From Bacteroides sp. OM05-12 (GTDB lineage: Bacteria > Bacteroidota > Bacteroidia > Bacteroidales > Bacteroidaceae), in NCBI RefSeq assembly GCF_003438995.1, contig NZ_QSUN01000004.1, positions 124,001 to 188,000 of the forward strand: a stretch of DNA of 64,000 nucleotides. The letters are read 5' to 3'. Below, one piece after another: positions 44,764 to 54,860 of the stretch. How positions within the stretch are numbered: the stretch's first letter is position 1; each line of letters starts with the position of its first letter. Below the pieces are notes generated by a model that did no database searches, was not told the origin of the DNA, and saw only the letters and a program-made list of their open reading frames with translations. Made by a program: the position numbers and the translations under genes.

Positions 44764-45535
44764 CGTCTTTCTCTATGCGATCTACAACAACCGGTTTCTC
44801 CGGACGGATAACATGAATCCTGCCCTCGTCTTCCAAACGTTCCACCATCTCCAGTTGCTGATTGTATACCTTGCAACGGTTACTCAACGCGACACGCAGG
44901 CGCGGGTACTTCTTATAAATAAAATGAGGAATCTTCATATCCTTAGACGTTTTACGATAACCGCGGTTACGGGTAAGCACTACCACATTCTTCTCATTCC
45001 CATCTTCCATGGAACGTAGCAAGGGAATGGAATCTACAATCCCTCCGTCAAGCATCGGAACATCGTCCACATAAGTTATGGGGCAAACATAGGGCAGACT
45101 ACTGGATGCACGCACGATATCTATAATGCGTTTCTTGTCTTTCTTTTCCTCTAAATAATTAGCCCTTCCCGTCCGGCAGTTCGTAGTCACCATGACATAA
45201 CGCCCCGGTGAAGAAAAATAGGCATCATAATCGTAAGGCAGAATATGTTCGGGAAACTCGCCGAACAGCAAGTCGAAATCCATGATATTACGCTTCTTAA
45301 ACAAATATTTGACACCGATATAATCATATTGTTCCAGCAAATCGATATTGCTGAATTTCGCTCTACCCCGTTGTCCGGACATATAAGAGAGTCCGTTGCA
45401 AGCTCCGGCAGAGACGCCTATCGTATAAGGAAAACGAATCTTCTTATCCATAAAGTAGTCCAAAACCCCACAAGTGAAGACACCACGCATACCACCACCT
45501 TCAAGTACTAATCCTGTTTTTTCATCAATTACCAT
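44705..45535 (-). CDS. Patatin-like phospholipase family protein
   Basis: The 276-residue cytoplasmic protein has the patatin elements: oxyanion loop GGGMRG at about 14-19, nucleophile motif GVSAG (Ser near 42) and the DGG motif (MLDGGIVDS near 166) with the catalytic Asp. It resembles the bacterial YjjU/RssA type serine acyl hydrolases that act on lipids. It starts seven bases after the antiporter gene stop, so the two are co-transcribed. The natural substrate is unknown. Confidence 0.9.
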   Translation of the reverse strand: MVIDEKTGLVLEGGGMRGVFTCGVLDYFMDKKIRFPYTIGVSAGACNGLSYMSGQRGRAKFSNIDLLEQYDYIGVKYLFKKRNIMDFDLLFGEFPEHILPYDYDAYFSSPGRYVMVTTNCRTGRANYLEEKKDKKRIIDIVRASSSLPYVCPITYVDDVPMLDGGIVDSIPLLRSMEDGNEKNVVVLTRNRGYRKTSKDMKIPHFIYKKYPRLRVALSNRCKVYNQQLEMVERLEDEGRIHVIRPEKPVVVDRIEKDVNKLRDFYQEGYECAKKMF

Positions 45536-45542
45536 AAATTTT

Positions 45543-47738
45543 CTATTTAATTGCTTTCTTCATTATCAATAACGACGGCAGTTCATTCACGTCTGCCACA
45601 TTCCTCACCATCTCCTCACTCACTTCATAACCAACAACCAGCAGACTATCTTTATCAAAAGACAACTGGGAAAGGTCTTCGTATTCAATCACCTCAAGAG
45701 TTTCTTGATATTCATCCATCCATCGCTTTACCGGATATTCTCCATTCTGAAAAAGGAACAGCCGGACAGGCATACTTCCGGACTCCAAAACAGTATCTAT
45801 ATAAGGTAAGAGGAAATCATCCAAATCTCCTCCCAGCAAGAAAGAGATTCTTGACGGCCGCCCACTATCCAGACGGTTCACAAAAATACCGAGTGGAGCA
45901 TCTATCTGTTCTACGATTTCATTGGTTCGCTCACGAAAAAGTGTTCCTACCATCTGAAAAGAGTTTTCTTTTATACGTTGCAACAATCCGGACGATAAAT
46001 CGATATAGGAACTTTTACTTCCGATAAGCATTAAATCCGCCTGCTCACTCTCTCCGAGATGCACAATTTCGTCACGCACCTTATCCGTAACCTTATAACG
46101 CTCCTCTACCTTCACTTTCAGAAGAGCCGCTTCACGCCTCAGCGGTTTAAAACTATCCCGTTCATATTGTTCGGCTTTTATCGGATTCAAATCCGTACCT
46201 TCCGTATAGTGTGCCGCAATCAAATGATATTTTTTCAAACGCCTGCCAAAAAGCAGACCTAATACCAGCAACAGTTCTCTCCCACTTTCCGGACGTCCGA
46301 AACACAGTACCAGTTTACGTTTTACCACATCTTGTTTGGTATTCTTTTTATAAATCAGCTCTATTAACGAAAGCATTGGAGTGGTCATGAAGGAAGTGAC
46401 CAGTGCCATGATGACCAAAATCACAAAAACAGGCGGCGGCAATACTCCCATCTCATAACCGATATTCAAAGCCACCAGTTCCATCAGTCCGCGCGTATTC
46501 ATTAAGGTCCCTATGGTGAGACTGTCACGCCAAGACTCTCCGACCAAACGGGCGGCAATGGCGCAGCCTCCAAACTTTCCTAACACAGCAACCCCGATAA
46601 ACAGGAGGCAAATCAACCATAATTGGGGAGTATCTATCAAGCCGATTTCCGTATGTAGCCCGGTATAGGCAAAAAACAACGGAAGAAAAAAGACCAATGC
46701 CACATCTTCCACCTTTTCCATCATCACTTTCCTGAAACCGATATTGGGCGGCATCACCACGCCTGCCATAAATGCACCAAACAAGGCATGAATACCAATC
46801 AATTCCGTTAGCGTGGCGGAGATAACAAGAATTAAAAAGATAAAACTTACAAATGTTTTATTGATAACTTCCCCCGTGGCATAGACCTCTCCCACTTTCC
46901 GAAGGAACGGACGTACCAACAAAAACATGATCAATATATATACAGCAGTCAATACGATAGCAAACAGTGCACTGACCATCGTACCCGCTTTTGCTATGGC
47001 TATCACTACGGCAAGCAAACACCAAGCAGTTACATCATCATTGGCGGCAGAAGCGATAGAGAGGATTCCAACGGAGGATTTCGTCATATTACGTTCCTGA
47101 ATAATGCGCGCCAACACCGGAAATGCCGTAATACTCATGGAAATACCAATGAACAAGGCAAAAGGAAGAAAGCTCGTTTGTGACGCCGCATACTCTTCAT
47201 ACACCCAATAAGAGGCAATAATACCTAAAAAGAAAGGCACTAAAATACCGGCATGGCTGATAACCAATGTTTCGTTTATTTTTTTACGGATGACTCCGAA
47301 GTCCAATTCCATTCCGATAACAAACATAAAAAGAATTAAACCCAGTTGGCTTATCAACTCCAGATTCGTCAATGAATCGGGACGAAACAGCCAGCCAAAG
47401 ACATCAGGAAAAAAATAGCCCAACAGAGAGGGACCGAGCACGATGCCCGCAACAATCTCCCCTATCACTCCCGGCTGACCGATATAGCGAAACAAGTAGG
47501 AAAACACCCGGACAGCAAATAAAACCACAACTATCTGGATAAGCAGAATTACCAGTCCGCCACTTAAACTGTCCGAGAAAGTGGAGCAAAACATTTGCCA
47601 TGCATTTTGCTCTGCCGGTGTATGGCCGGCGGAAATAGAATCAAAACGCTCTCCCCCATGAATAGCGACATAAATAAGCCCGCCAAACAGCAAAAGCATG
47701 AGCAGGTATATAAAGTAATTTTTCTGATGTCTTGTCAT
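45543..47738 (-). CDS. CPA2-type cation/proton antiporter with C-terminal Usp-like domain
   Basis: I start at 47738 (MTRHQKNYF), 731 residues; an in-frame ATG at 47768 would add ten residues. After a first hydrophobic helix, about 12 membrane segments form the Na+/H+ exchanger domain (about 80-470). They include the AGIVLGPSLLGYF block and a SAANDDVTAW stretch with the paired Asp residues typical of proton-coupled exchangers, then MNTRGLMELVALNIG. The C-terminal 230 residues resemble tandem Usp-like folds (KLVLCFGRPESGRELL, LMLIGSKSS). It likely exports Na+ or K+ for protons under stress. Operon with the patatin-like gene. Confidence 0.9.
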   Translation of the reverse strand: MTRHQKNYFIYLLMLLLFGGLIYVAIHGGERFDSISAGHTPAEQNAWQMFCSTFSDSLSGGLVILLIQIVVVLFAVRVFSYLFRYIGQPGVIGEIVAGIVLGPSLLGYFFPDVFGWLFRPDSLTNLELISQLGLILFMFVIGMELDFGVIRKKINETLVISHAGILVPFFLGIIASYWVYEEYAASQTSFLPFALFIGISMSITAFPVLARIIQERNMTKSSVGILSIASAANDDVTAWCLLAVVIAIAKAGTMVSALFAIVLTAVYILIMFLLVRPFLRKVGEVYATGEVINKTFVSFIFLILVISATLTELIGIHALFGAFMAGVVMPPNIGFRKVMMEKVEDVALVFFLPLFFAYTGLHTEIGLIDTPQLWLICLLFIGVAVLGKFGGCAIAARLVGESWRDSLTIGTLMNTRGLMELVALNIGYEMGVLPPPVFVILVIMALVTSFMTTPMLSLIELIYKKNTKQDVVKRKLVLCFGRPESGRELLLVLGLLFGRRLKKYHLIAAHYTEGTDLNPIKAEQYERDSFKPLRREAALLKVKVEERYKVTDKVRDEIVHLGESEQADLMLIGSKSSYIDLSSGLLQRIKENSFQMVGTLFRERTNEIVEQIDAPLGIFVNRLDSGRPSRISFLLGGDLDDFLLPYIDTVLESGSMPVRLFLFQNGEYPVKRWMDEYQETLEVIEYEDLSQLSFDKDSLLVVGYEVSEEMVRNVADVNELPSLLIMKKAIK

Positions 47739-47796
47739 GAGGTTCAACCTTTGTATAAAAAAACACAAAACATGATTTAATAGTTCACGAATTTAT

Positions 47797-47804
47797 TAAA
47801 TTTG
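47797..47804 (+). promoter_or_regulatory. Predicted -7 box of the aminopeptidase P gene
   Basis: TAAATTTG matches TAnnTTTG, 51 bases before the ATG at 47856. Confidence 0.55.
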
Positions 47805-47855
47805 CAGGTATTATGAATTAAAATATATCAATTATTAACTATAAAATCCATAGCT

Positions 47856-49247
47856 ATGTTTAATGCTGAAATTTATCAAAACCGCCGCGCCGCTTTACGC
47901 AATAAAGTAGGTGACGGACTTATCCTTATTCTCGGAAACAAAGAAGCACCGGCAAACTATCCGGACAATACTTATAAATTCAGACAGGACAGTTCCTTTC
48001 TTTATTTCTTTGGGCTTAACCAACCGGGATTCGCAGGAGTCATCGATGTGGAAAGCGGACAGGAAATTATTTTCGGTAATGACGTGGATATGGACGATAT
48101 TATCTGGATGGGGCCTCAACCTACAGTACGCGAACAAGCGGCATTGGTAGGGGTAAAAGAAAGTCGTCCTTTCTCCAAATTGACAGAACTGATGCAACAA
48201 GCAGTTGCTTCTAAACGCAAAGTACACTTTCTGCCTCCGTATCGTTATGATAATATGATGCTGCTCGAAGAATTATTGGGTATCCGCGCTTCTATCGTAA
48301 AACAATATGCTTCACTGGAACTGGTCAAGGCAGTAGTTGCTCTCCGTTCCGTGAAAGGTCCTGAAGAAATCATAGAAATAGAAGACGCCTGCAACGCCGG
48401 ATACGAAATGCACACGGCAGCCATGCGTCTCTGCAAACCGGGTGTAAAAGAACAATATATTGCGGGAGTGCTGGACGGTATAGCCGCTTCTTACGGGAGC
48501 ATGACATCTTTTGCCACAATCCTGTCACAAAACGGAGAGACATTGCATAACCACGACCACAGTCAAATTTTAACGACCGGACGCATGATGCTTACCGATG
48601 CCGGAGCAGAAAATATTAACAACTATTGTTCGGACTTTACACGTACAATTCCGGTAGGCGGAAAATTCGACAACCGCCAAAAAGACATTTACAACATCGT
48701 ACTCTCCTGTCACGATAAAGCCATCGAATTTGCCCGTCCGGGTACAACTTATCAGCAAGTACATCTCTCTGTATGCAAAGTCCTGGCACAAGGATTGAAA
48801 GAGCTTGGCCTAATGAAAGGAAACATAGACGATGCGGTAGCTGCGGGAGCACATGCCATGTTCATGCCTCATGGTTTAGGACACATGATGGGGCTGGATG
48901 TACACGACATGGAAGATCTGGGACAAGTATATGTAGGCTACGATGAGGAAACACGCCCCATCAATCAATTCGGAACATCTTCTTTACGCATGGGACGCCG
49001 TCTGCAAGAAGGATTTGTCATCACAGACGAACCGGGTTGCTATTTCATTCCTGCCCTTATCGACAAATGGCATGCAGAAAAGATGCATACGGATTTCTTA
49101 TGTTATGATGCCATAGAAAAGTATAAGGACTTTGGAGGTATCCGTCTGGAAGATGACATTTTAATCACTCCGGAAGGGTCACGGTTCTTGGGCAAAAAAA
49201 GGATACCTATCACCATAGAAGAAGTAGAGAATATTATGAACGAATAA
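47856..49247 (+). CDS. pepP: Xaa-Pro aminopeptidase (M24B)
   Basis: The 463-residue cytoplasmic enzyme removes N-terminal residues preceding proline. The N-terminal AMP_N domain (about 5-135) is followed by the pita-bread M24 domain (about 165-445). The metal ligands are in place: Asp in LTDAGAE, Asp in YCSDFTRTIPVGG, His in HGLGHMMGLDVHD, Glu in ITDEPGCYF and Glu in GIRLEDDILIT. It has its own -7 box and precedes a separately promoted peptidase gene. Confidence 0.95.
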   Translation: MFNAEIYQNRRAALRNKVGDGLILILGNKEAPANYPDNTYKFRQDSSFLYFFGLNQPGFAGVIDVESGQEIIFGNDVDMDDIIWMGPQPTVREQAALVGVKESRPFSKLTELMQQAVASKRKVHFLPPYRYDNMMLLEELLGIRASIVKQYASLELVKAVVALRSVKGPEEIIEIEDACNAGYEMHTAAMRLCKPGVKEQYIAGVLDGIAASYGSMTSFATILSQNGETLHNHDHSQILTTGRMMLTDAGAENINNYCSDFTRTIPVGGKFDNRQKDIYNIVLSCHDKAIEFARPGTTYQQVHLSVCKVLAQGLKELGLMKGNIDDAVAAGAHAMFMPHGLGHMMGLDVHDMEDLGQVYVGYDEETRPINQFGTSSLRMGRRLQEGFVITDEPGCYFIPALIDKWHAEKMHTDFLCYDAIEKYKDFGGIRLEDDILITPEGSRFLGKKRIPITIEEVENIMNE

Positions 49248-49257
49248 TTTATTGTAT

Positions 49258-49265
49258 TATCTTTG
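49258..49265 (+). promoter_or_regulatory. Predicted -7 box of the C1B peptidase gene
   Basis: TATCTTTG matches TAnnTTTG, 29 bases before the ATG at 49295. Confidence 0.55.
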
Positions 49266-49294
49266 CACACAGTACTAATGTTTAAACTTTTAAT

Positions 49295-50491
49295 ATGAAA
49301 AAACTATTGTTTACAGCCGTACTCGGTATGACGGCACTAAGTATGACAGCACAAGAAAAGAATGATTCCATTAAGGAGGAAGAAGGCTTTATTTTCACGA
49401 CAGTAAAAGAAATCCCTATCACATCCATCAAGAACCAAAACCGTTCGAGCACTTGCTGGAGTTTCTCGGGAATGGGCTTTTTCGAAGCCGAATTACTCCG
49501 CCAGGGAAAAGGAGAATATGACTTATCCGAAATGTTCGTCGTACACAAAACGATGGAAGACCGCGCAGAACGCTATGTACGTCTGCATGGAGACGCATCT
49601 TACTCTCCCGGAGGTAGCTTCTATGATGCTATTTATTGTTTAAGAAATTACGGACTCGTTCCGCAAGAAGCAATGCCGGGCATCATGTATGGTGACACGC
49701 TTCCTGTTCATAATGAGTTGGATGCCGTAGCAGGTGCGTATGTAAATGCTATTGCAAAAGGAAATTTCTCCAAACTTACTCCCGTATGGAAAAAAGGATT
49801 ATCTGCCATCTATGATACTTACCTCGGTACTTGCCCTGATAAATTCACTTATAATGGAAAAGAATATACTCCCAAGACATTTGCCGCAGAACTAGGATTG
49901 AATCCGGATGACTATGTGTCCATTACTTCTTTCACACATCATCCGTTCTACACAAAATTTGCGATAGAAATCCAAGACAACTGGCGCAACGGCGAATCAT
50001 GGAATCTTCCTTTGGATGAATTTATGGCTATTATAGACAATGCGATCGACAAAGGTTATACTGTGGCATGGGGTGCTGACGTAAGTGAGCAAGGTTTTAC
50101 CCGTGATGGTATCGCTGTCGTTCCGGATGCTTCCAAAGGTGCCGAACTAACAGGTTCCGATATGGCTAAATGGACAGGAATGACCGCTGCCGATAAACGT
50201 AAAGAATTAACTTCACGTCCTCTTCCTGAAACTAACATCACTCAGGAGTTACGCCAAACAGGTTTCGACAATTGGGAAACAACAGATGATCATGGAGTAT
50301 TGATTTACGGTCTTGCCAAAGATCAAAACGGAAAACCTTATTATATAGTGAAAAATTCTTGGGGTAAAGCTGGTAAGTATAATGGAATATGGTATGCTTC
50401 CAAAGCATACGTTCAGTATAAAACAATCAATTACCTTGTTAACAAGAATGCTATTCCTAAAGAAATCGCTAAGAAAATGGGGCTCAAATAA
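49295..50491 (+). CDS. Exported C1B cysteine peptidase (bleomycin hydrolase/PepC-like)
   Basis: The 398-residue protein has an SPI signal (ending SMTAQ), unlike the cytoplasmic PepC of other bacteria. The papain-like triad is visible: NRSSTCWSF with catalytic Cys near 54, DDHGVLIYG with His near 332 and VKNSWG with Asn near 354. The family forms hexameric self-compartmentalised aminopeptidases; this one is somewhat shorter than the usual 440-450 residues. It likely trims peptides in the periplasm. A terminator follows. Confidence 0.9.
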   Translation: MKKLLFTAVLGMTALSMTAQEKNDSIKEEEGFIFTTVKEIPITSIKNQNRSSTCWSFSGMGFFEAELLRQGKGEYDLSEMFVVHKTMEDRAERYVRLHGDASYSPGGSFYDAIYCLRNYGLVPQEAMPGIMYGDTLPVHNELDAVAGAYVNAIAKGNFSKLTPVWKKGLSAIYDTYLGTCPDKFTYNGKEYTPKTFAAELGLNPDDYVSITSFTHHPFYTKFAIEIQDNWRNGESWNLPLDEFMAIIDNAIDKGYTVAWGADVSEQGFTRDGIAVVPDASKGAELTGSDMAKWTGMTAADKRKELTSRPLPETNITQELRQTGFDNWETTDDHGVLIYGLAKDQNGKPYYIVKNSWGKAGKYNGIWYASKAYVQYKTINYLVNKNAIPKEIAKKMGLK

Positions 50492-50510
50492 ACAAGCCCT
50501 CTTAAAATAG

Positions 50511-50548
50511 AAAAGCGCTGCAAAGGATAAACTTTTGCAGCGCTTTTT
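50511..50548. terminator. Bidirectional intrinsic terminator
   Basis: A 14-bp perfect stem (50511-50524 with 50534-50547) with a nine-base loop and terminal T/A runs on both strands, between the convergent C1B peptidase and MarC genes. Confidence 0.9.
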
Positions 50549-50566
50549 ATATCTGTAAAATGAATA

Positions 50567-51181
50567 TTATTGTCCTCCCTTTAACTGCTCTATTAACAAT
50601 GTAAGATTTGCAGTAAATAGACGTGCGGAAATAGCCAGCAAAATAATACCGAAGAACTTACGTATAACATAAATACCTCCTTTTCCTAAGATACGCTCTA
50701 TCCGTCCCGTCATCTTCAGTACCACGTAAACCCACGCCATATTTAAAACTAAAGCTACAATAATATTAATAGAAGCATATTCCGACCTTAATGAGAGCAA
50801 TGTAGTAAACGCTCCGGCTCCGGCTAACAACGGAAAGACCAACGGCACTAAAGTGGCCTCCTTAATCGGTCCCTGATTCTTAAATATTTCCACATCCAGA
50901 ATCATTTCCAATGACATAAGGAAAATAACAAATGCACCGGCTATGGCAAAGGACGCAATATCCACCTGAAATAATCTCAACATCATATCACCAACATAAA
51001 AGAAGCCGATTAGAAGTACAAATGATATGGAAGTCGCCTTTGTAGCATTCACAGAACGCCCATTTTGCTTCAAAGTCAAAATGATAGGAATCGCACCGAT
51101 AATATCAATAACAGCAAAAAGTACAATAAAAGCGCTTATCAACTCCTGAAAATTAAATGCAGAAAAAAAATCCGTAAACAT
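50567..51181 (-). CDS. MarC-family integral membrane protein
   Basis: I start at 51181 (MFTDFFSAFNFQE), 204 residues, since it is preceded by a strong Shine-Dalgarno (AAAGGAGG) at the right distance and by a -7 box at 51209-51216; an upstream frame from 51253 would start before the promoter. Six membrane segments, with LFAVIDIIGAIPIILTL near the start and PLVFPLLAGAGAFTTLLSL in the middle, match MarC. The family was once tied to multiple drug resistance, without support; its substrate is unknown. Confidence 0.9.
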   Translation of the reverse strand: MFTDFFSAFNFQELISAFIVLFAVIDIIGAIPIILTLKQNGRSVNATKATSISFVLLIGFFYVGDMMLRLFQVDIASFAIAGAFVIFLMSLEMILDVEIFKNQGPIKEATLVPLVFPLLAGAGAFTTLLSLRSEYASINIIVALVLNMAWVYVVLKMTGRIERILGKGGIYVIRKFFGIILLAISARLFTANLTLLIEQLKGGQ

Positions 51182-51208
51182 ATAGCCTCCTTTCTTTGAT
51201 TCAAAATA

Positions 51209-51239
51209 CAAATATATCAGAATTATGTTCACAATGCAA
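51209..51239 (-). promoter_or_regulatory. Predicted promoter of the MarC gene
   Basis: Minus-strand TATATTTG (51209-51216) as -7 and TTG (51237-51239) as -33 with a 20-base spacer. Confidence 0.55.
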
Positions 51240-51328
51240 GCAATCGGAAGCAAACATTATCAGGCTTAAGAAATAATAAAAAAGATAAAAAGGAGAAAGG
51301 CATACGAATAAAAAAGGCGATTTATAGT

Positions 51329-51336
51329 TATTTTTG
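51329..51336 (+). promoter_or_regulatory. Predicted -7 box of the Crp/Fnr gene
   Basis: TATTTTTG matches TAnnTTTG, 39 bases before the ATG; a Shine-Dalgarno-like GAGGAG lies just upstream of the start. Confidence 0.55.
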
Positions 51337-51375
51337 TCATAAAATCATGAGCGATCTAAATAGAGAGGAGAATAT

Positions 51376-52059
51376 ATGGAGTTAACGATGTATGACACTT
51401 TATTGCAATTACCGCTATTTCAAGGGCTGTGTAAGAACGACTTTACAGACATACTTGGCAAAGTCAAACTACATTTTTCCAAGAATAAAGCAATGGAGAA
51501 AATTATAAATCAGGGAAGTCCATGCAATGGTTTAGTTTTTTTATTAAATGGGGAGATTATATCGGAGACCAAAGACAGAGATGATTTATATACATGGTGC
51601 GAATATTTTAATGAGCCTTATGTTCTGGAGCCATATTCTCTTTTCGGAATGAATACCAATTATATATCCTCATATTCAGCCATGACGGATGTAAATATCG
51701 TCTCCATTGAAAAAAAGTTCATCTTATCCGAGCTCAACAAATACGATATCTTCCGGCTTAATTATCTGAATATAATCAGCAACCGTTCACAAATACTGCA
51801 AGACAGGTTACTGAACAATAAGACAAACAGCATTGAGGAAAAGGTTATAAATTTCTTCCTTTATCACGCTGAGAAATCTACCGGAAAGAAATTGCTTAAG
51901 ATCAAAATGGAAGATTTCGCAACCCTGCTGAATGACACACGTCTATCCGTATCAAAAGTATTGAATGAATTACAGGAAATGGGATTATTGGTATTACGTC
52001 GTAAAGAAATAGAGATTCCTGAAATATCATTGCTAGCTACTTATAAATCCAAGATTTAG
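51376..52059 (+). CDS. Crp/Fnr-family transcription regulator
   Basis: The 227-residue protein has an N-terminal cyclic-nucleotide-binding-like barrel (about 15-135) without the Arg-Ser phosphate-binding motif of Crp and without the Fnr cysteine cluster, so the effector is unknown. The C-terminal HTH (about 150-215; MEDFATLLNDTRLSVSKVLNELQEMGLL) is clear. Stand-alone gene. In Bacteroides such proteins often respond to redox or carbon stress; nothing in the neighbourhood fixes the role. Confidence 0.88.
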   Translation: MELTMYDTLLQLPLFQGLCKNDFTDILGKVKLHFSKNKAMEKIINQGSPCNGLVFLLNGEIISETKDRDDLYTWCEYFNEPYVLEPYSLFGMNTNYISSYSAMTDVNIVSIEKKFILSELNKYDIFRLNYLNIISNRSQILQDRLLNNKTNSIEEKVINFFLYHAEKSTGKKLLKIKMEDFATLLNDTRLSVSKVLNELQEMGLLVLRRKEIEIPEISLLATYKSKI

Positions 52060-52197
52060 TCTTAAATTGACAAATATTCAGTAGAGCCAACGAACAAAGT
52101 TATATTCTTTGTTAAAAACCTGATAATAATGGCGGGAGTAATGCTTTTTTTTAGCATTTTTGTACAATACATTATTATCTGAATAGGTATTGACTAT

Positions 52198-54297
52198 ATG
52201 AAAAGAAGCTTATTAACATTTGTATTATTTTATACGATCATGACAATCCAGGCAAACAACCCGCTTTTAGAAAAATATAATACTCCTCACGAAACTGCCC
52301 CTTTTGACAAAATTAAAATAGAACATTATGAGCCGGCCATAGATGAAGGTATCCGTCAACAGGTATCAGAGGTTGAAGATATTTGCAATAACCCGGAACT
52401 CCCTAGCTTTCAAAATACAATCGTTGCACTCGAAAGTTCAGGAAAGTTTCTGGAAAGAGTTACTACAATCTTCGGCAACTTATTGAGTGCAGAAACCAAT
52501 GATGATTTACAAGAATTGGCAGAGAAGATAATGCCGGCATTAACCGAGCATTCCAACAATATCAATCTGAACGAAAAACTATTTCAACGCGTCAAAACGG
52601 TTTATGAACAAAAAGCAAAGCTCAACTTAACTACAGAAGAACAAACGCTTCTTCAAGATACTTACGATAATTTTGTGCGCCGAGGTGCCAATTTAACCGG
52701 ACAACAAAAAGAAGAATACCGTAGGCTGACAAACGAACTTAGCAAATTGACGCTGCAATTCAGCCAGAACCTTCTCAAAGAGACCAATAATTACGAACTA
52801 TTATTAACGCAACAAGAACAGCTGGGCGGATTGCCGGAAAGCGTAATAGAAGCAGCCTCACAAACAGCAAAAGAAAAAGGGAAAGAAGGTTGGTTATTTA
52901 CTTTATCAGCTCCAAGCTATGTGCCTTTCATGACGTATAATGAAAATCGTGATTTAAGGCAACAACTTTATATGGCATACAACACCAGAGCCACCCATAA
53001 CAACGAATTCAACAATTTTGACGTGGTTAGAAAGCTGGTGAATACAAGAATGTCCATCGCCCAATTACTCGGATATGACAATTATGCCGAATATACATTA
53101 AAAAGACGAATGGCAGAGAATTGTAATGCCGTATATGATTTATTGAACCAGTTGTTCGAAGCATATCTACCTACTGCTCAAGCTGAATATAATGAAATAC
53201 AAGAGTTTGCACGTGAGACGGAAGGAGCACATTTCCAATTAATGCCATGGGATTGGAACTTCTATTCTGAGAAATTGAAAAATAAGAAATTCAATTTAAC
53301 CGATGAAATGTTACGTCCGTACTTTGAACTGAATCTGGTTAAAAAAGGAGTATTTGGCTTGGCTACAAAGCTATACGGCATCACTTTCAAAGAGAACAAG
53401 TCGATTCCCGTATATCACCCGGACGTCACCGCCTACGAAGTTTTCGATAAGGATGGGAAATATCTTGCGGTACTTTATACAGATTTTCACCCTCGCAAAG
53501 GAAAACGCGCGGGAGCATGGATGACAGAATATAAAGGACAATGGAAAGAAAACGAAACAGATAGTCGCCCGCACGTATCGATTGTGATGAATTTCACCAA
53601 ACCCACAGAAAACAAGCCGGCACTGTTAAGTTTCAATGAAGTAACAACGTTCTTACACGAATTCGGACATTCTCTGCATGGAATGTTTGCAGCGTCAACT
53701 TATCCAAGCCTGAGCGGTGCAAATGTCTATTGGGATTTTGTAGAACTTCCGTCGCAGATAATGGAAAACTTTGCTATCGAAAAAGAATTCCTGCATACTT
53801 TTGCCAAGCATTATCAAACAGGAGAGTTGCTACCTGACACATTGATACAACGCATTATTGACGCATCGAATTTTAATACCGGATATGCTTGTTTACGCCA
53901 ACTCAGTTTTGGTTTCTTAGATATGGCATGGTATACTCGTAATACTGCATTCGAAGAAGATGTAGAAGATTATGAGAAACAGGCTTGGGAGAAGACTCAA
54001 ATTCTGCCATCCGTTGACGGTACTTGCATGAGTACTCAATTCTCGCACATTTTTGCCGGTGGCTATTCCGCTGGATATTATAGTTATAAATGGGCGGAAG
54101 TATTGGACGCTGACGCCTTTTCTATGTTCAAAGAAAACGGCATATTTAATCAAACGGTTGCCGAATCTTTCCGGCAGAATATTTTATCCAAAGGAGGGAC
54201 AGAGCACCCGATGGTATTATACCAAAGATTTAGAGGACAAAAGCCTACCATAAAAGCCTTATTAAAAAGAAACGGGATTGAACAGAAAGGACTATAA
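52198..54297 (+). CDS. dcp: M3-family peptidyl-dipeptidase (Dcp-like), exported
   Basis: The 699-residue zinc peptidase has a signal-like start (TIMTIQANNPLLEKYNTPHETAPFD). The HEFGHSLHG motif near 487 holds the two His ligands and the Glu. The third ligand Glu lies about 25 residues later in ELPSQIMENFA, where the M3A family has it. Dcp removes C-terminal dipeptides from peptides, likely in the periplasm here. The length fits the family. Stand-alone, downstream of the Crp/Fnr gene. Confidence 0.93.
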   Translation: MKRSLLTFVLFYTIMTIQANNPLLEKYNTPHETAPFDKIKIEHYEPAIDEGIRQQVSEVEDICNNPELPSFQNTIVALESSGKFLERVTTIFGNLLSAETNDDLQELAEKIMPALTEHSNNINLNEKLFQRVKTVYEQKAKLNLTTEEQTLLQDTYDNFVRRGANLTGQQKEEYRRLTNELSKLTLQFSQNLLKETNNYELLLTQQEQLGGLPESVIEAASQTAKEKGKEGWLFTLSAPSYVPFMTYNENRDLRQQLYMAYNTRATHNNEFNNFDVVRKLVNTRMSIAQLLGYDNYAEYTLKRRMAENCNAVYDLLNQLFEAYLPTAQAEYNEIQEFARETEGAHFQLMPWDWNFYSEKLKNKKFNLTDEMLRPYFELNLVKKGVFGLATKLYGITFKENKSIPVYHPDVTAYEVFDKDGKYLAVLYTDFHPRKGKRAGAWMTEYKGQWKENETDSRPHVSIVMNFTKPTENKPALLSFNEVTTFLHEFGHSLHGMFAASTYPSLSGANVYWDFVELPSQIMENFAIEKEFLHTFAKHYQTGELLPDTLIQRIIDASNFNTGYACLRQLSFGFLDMAWYTRNTAFEEDVEDYEKQAWEKTQILPSVDGTCMSTQFSHIFAGGYSAGYYSYKWAEVLDADAFSMFKENGIFNQTVAESFRQNILSKGGTEHPMVLYQRFRGQKPTIKALLKRNGIEQKGL

Positions 54298-54344
54298 AAT
54301 GTTTAAAGGGCTAATTAATTTATAGTTTAATCTGCAATAAGAAT

Positions 54345-54860
54345 ATGATAACAAGAATATTAAATAAAATAACGTTTGTTCTGTTTATCGGCATATTGGG
54401 AGTCTTTGCCGGTTGTAATGATGAAGACGATATCGAAGCCATATTCATCGGGCAAACATGGTATGTAGGAGACTTTTATACAACTACCAACTGGAAAGAC
54501 GACAACAATCAGAAAGCAGTCAATACTTACGAGAATAACAAAAACATAATCCGGGATTATGGAAGAAATCGCTTTTACATAACTTTTGAAGATAAGACAT
54601 TTACAGCAAAAGGAATAACCAATACTTTCTCGGAGACATGGTCTGCAGACGGCAAGGAAAATACAATTACTTTTTTAATAACTGACGGTTCTTCTTCCTC
54701 AGGAACAACAGCACTCGAACGACAAATTACTATGGACTTCTACAACAGCATCAAAAATGCAAAATTCTATAGAGGAAATACGATTTGGGTAAAGCTCTAT
54801 CCGGAGGATAAAAAGAGATTTGTACAATTGACTAAAAATAGAAAAGAAAAGAATCAGTAA
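54345..54860 (+). CDS. DUF4847-like lipoprotein
   Basis: The 171-residue protein has an SPII signal with lipobox (VFAGC) followed by an acidic stretch. The mature part shows a WYVGDFYTTTNWKD start and a small beta-rich body like lipocalin-type Bacteroides lipoproteins. The family name is a guess; function unknown. Its stop codon overlaps the start of the dCMP deaminase gene by one base (TAATG), so it heads an operon with deaminase, CtpA and the cyclo-ligase. Confidence 0.7.
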   Translation: MITRILNKITFVLFIGILGVFAGCNDEDDIEAIFIGQTWYVGDFYTTTNWKDDNNQKAVNTYENNKNIIRDYGRNRFYITFEDKTFTAKGITNTFSETWSADGKENTITFLITDGSSSSGTTALERQITMDFYNSIKNAKFYRGNTIWVKLYPEDKKRFVQLTKNRKEKNQ